From Bdellovibrio sp. 28-41-41 (GTDB taxonomy: Bacteria > Bdellovibrionota > Bdellovibrionia > Bdellovibrionales > Bdellovibrionaceae): a stretch of DNA of 36,942 bases. The notes beneath the pieces are model-generated. The model was not told where the DNA came from, made no database searches, and was given only the letters and a program-made list of their open reading frames with translations. Numbering within the stretch: position 1 is the stretch's first letter; every line of letters starts with the position of its first letter. The stretch is from the NCBI GenBank assembly GCA_002256935.1, contig NCGL01000075.1, positions 1 through 36,942 of the forward strand. Reading direction: 5' to 3'. A program made the position numbers and the translations under genes. This document shows, in pieces, positions 35,380 through 36,942 of the stretch.

Positions 35380-36755
35380 TGATGAAACGTAATCAATTAA
35401 TTCTTGGAAACAAAACCTTGAAAGATATCACAGATGATATCTGTCAGCCGGTAGAGACTCTGCCTGGTAAAGGTTGGGTGGCAATGTTCCTTAGTGCGAA
35501 GACGTTATTATTGTTCTACATCTTCGTTATGGGAATGATCGTTGCTAACGGTATGGGTTTACTTGGTGTGAACCATCCTAACGGATGGGGAACGATGATT
35601 ATCACCTTCGTATTCTGGATTGGTATCGGCCATGCGGGTACGTTGATCTCTGCGATTTTGTTCTTGTTCCGCCAAAAATGGAGAACGTCAGTGGCTCGTA
35701 CCGCAGAAGCCATGACGGTATTTGCGGTTATGACTGCGGGTTTGTTTCCGTTATTACATACGGGTCGTCCTTGGTTAGATTTCTGGTTATTTCCCTATCC
35801 AAATCAACGTGGTCCTTTGTGGGTGAATTTCCGTTCACCATTATTATGGGACGTTTTCGCCGTTTCTACATACGCAACGGTATCGATGGTTTTCTGGTAC
35901 ATCGGTTTAGTTCCTGACTTTGCGACATTAAAAGATCGCGCGAAAAATAAAATCCGTAAAACTGTTTACGGTGTTTTATCTTTAGGTTGGAGAGGTACAG
36001 CTCGTAACTGGTCACACTATGAAATGGTGTACTTGATTTTGGCTGGTCTATCGACGCCTCTGGTTCTTTCAGTTCATACGATCGTATCGTTCGACTTCGC
36101 GGTGGCGGGTCTTCCGGGATGGCATACAACGATCTTCCCTCCGTACTTCGTTGCGGGCGCGATCTTCTCTGGTTTCGCGATGGTTGTGACGTTGATGACT
36201 TTGGTTCGTATCGGTTTCCCTCAGTTTAAGGACTACATCACTTTGGATCATATGGAAGTGATGAACAAAATCATCATGACAACAGGTTTGATGGTTGGTT
36301 ATGCCTACGCTTCGGAATTCTTCGTAGCTTGGTATTCAGGTAATCCTTACGAGCGTTATGTGTTTATGAATCGTGCGGGTCTTCCTGGAACTTCTGGTGA
36401 TTACGCTTGGTCGTATTGGATTATGGTAACTTGTAACGTAATTCTGCCTCAAGTTTTCTGGTCGAAATGGGCTCGTCGTAATATCGCAGTTATGTTTGTA
36501 ATCAGTATCTTTGTAAATATCGGTATGTGGTTCGAACGTTTCGTTATCACGATCACGTCTTTACATAACGACTTCTTGCCTTCGAACTGGGGTAACTACG
36601 CATGGAGTTTCTGGGATGGCGCCTTGCTGTTCGGAAGCTTCGGTATGTTCTTAACATTGTTCTTATTGTACTTACGTGTTTTCCCAGCGATCTCGATCGC
36701 CGAGATCAAACCAATGCTTCCAGTAGGCAGAGATGATAATAAAGGAGGTCACTAA
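35379..36755 (+). CDS. actC: ActC, NrfD-like quinol-binding membrane subunit of alternative complex III
   Basis: ActC is one of the two polytopic NrfD-type subunits and probably takes part in menaquinol oxidation. The 458-residue protein has about ten hydrophobic spans, with family features [61 protein letters not shown] and [13 protein letters not shown]. The start is in a TAATG overlap with actB, with a second ATG immediately after. Its own end carries AAAGGAGG, the ribosome binding site for actD, and a second TAATG overlap. The genes are therefore tightly coupled, as in other act operons. No anomaly seen. Confidence 0.93.
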   Translation: MMKRNQLILGNKTLKDITDDICQPVETLPGKGWVAMFLSAKTLLLFYIFVMGMIVANGMGLLGVNHPNGWGTMIITFVFWIGIGHAGTLISAILFLFRQKWRTSVARTAEAMTVFAVMTAGLFPLLHTGRPWLDFWLFPYPNQRGPLWVNFRSPLLWDVFAVSTYATVSMVFWYIGLVPDFATLKDRAKNKIRKTVYGVLSLGWRGTARNWSHYEMVYLILAGLSTPLVLSVHTIVSFDFAVAGLPGWHTTIFPPYFVAGAIFSGFAMVVTLMTLVRIGFPQFKDYITLDHMEVMNKIIMTTGLMVGYAYASEFFVAWYSGNPYERYVFMNRAGLPGTSGDYAWSYWIMVTCNVILPQVFWSKWARRNIAVMFVISIFVNIGMWFERFVITITSLHNDFLPSNWGNYAWSFWDGALLFGSFGMFLTLFLLYLRVFPAISIAEIKPMLPVGRDDNKGGH

Positions 36756-36942
36756 TGGCTAAGTTGATGCCAGGCCTTGCGGCAATTTTCACTGAAGAAC
36801 ACCTAATCCTTGAGGCTGCTAGAAAGTCTCGTGATTTAGGTATGACAAAATTCGAAGCGATTTCTCCGTACCCAATTCATGGTATGGAAGAAGCGTGCGG
36901 AATCAAACGCTCACCAATCCCATACGTAACATTCATTGCGGG
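36755..36942 (+). CDS. actD: ActD, alternative complex III subunit (5' part only)
   Basis: The window ends 188 bases into this gene. The 62 complete codons read [20 protein letters not shown] and onward, with the DUF3341 signature SPYPIHGMEEACGIKRSPIP and YVTFIAG, where a first membrane span normally begins. DUF3341 proteins are the ActD subunit that follows actC. A strong AAGGAGG precedes the ATG, which overlaps the actC stop by one base. actE, actF and the oxidase genes would be expected beyond the window. Confidence 0.9.
   Translation, partial: MAKLMPGLAAIFTEEHLILEAARKSRDLGMTKFEAISPYPIHGMEEACGIKRSPIPYVTFIA

Overview
The window looks like chromosomal DNA from a Gram-negative predatory-lineage bacterium of the Bdellovibrionota (Bdellovibrio or a lower-GC relative such as Pseudobdellovibrio). 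This is inferred from the gene mix and protein style: a queA-tgt-yajC-secD-secF-recJ-queC run, many small secreted proteins of unknown family, heme A synthase, and an alternative complex III operon fed by ResB/CcsA cytochrome c assembly. No rRNA, tRNA, CRISPR array or transposase gene was seen.

Layout. 1-9314 (+): queuosine tRNA modification (queA, tgt, queC), Sec translocon accessory subunits (yajC, secD, secF), recJ, then an exported ParB-like protein and a DUF366 protein, mostly joined by 4-bp start/stop overlaps or tiny gaps. 9307-12657: a DUF1275 membrane protein (-), then Nudix hydrolase, LON-domain protein, heme A synthase and a secreted thioredoxin-like protein (+), ending in a terminator built into the last codons. 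12658-14290: an AT-rich accessory patch with a nucleotidyltransferase plus partner operon (-) that resembles AbiE-like or MNT-like toxin-antitoxin or defence pairs, with its own promoter and an operator-like dyad. 14415-19195: ABC1-family kinase (-), photolyase, TIGR01777 epimerase, CNNM/CBS membrane protein. 19357-25920: a large exported protein of unknown family, a RimK-like ligase (-), a BFD-type [2Fe-2S] protein, a decayed DUF3088 gene, an HNH endonuclease, a GNAT-like protein and an ATP:cob(I)alamin adenosyltransferase (-).

25950-36942: an N-formylglutamate amidohydrolase-like gene, then resB and ccsA (system II cytochrome c maturation), two small exported Cys-repeat proteins (-), a 900-bp non-coding stretch with a 124-bp near-perfect palindromic element and a C-poor G/T-rich tract, and finally actA-actB-actC-actD (actD cut by the window end). 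ResB/CcsA attach heme to c-type cytochromes such as pentaheme ActA, and CtaA makes heme A for the terminal oxidase that complex III normally feeds, so these genes support one aerobic respiratory chain.

The observations that look least described are the exact 28-residue C-x17-C repeats in the adjacent exported proteins at 29833-30743, the palindromic element at 31011-31134, the nucleotidyltransferase operon with its promoter dyad at 14210-14230, and a dyad that could mask the secD ribosome binding site at 2793-2838.
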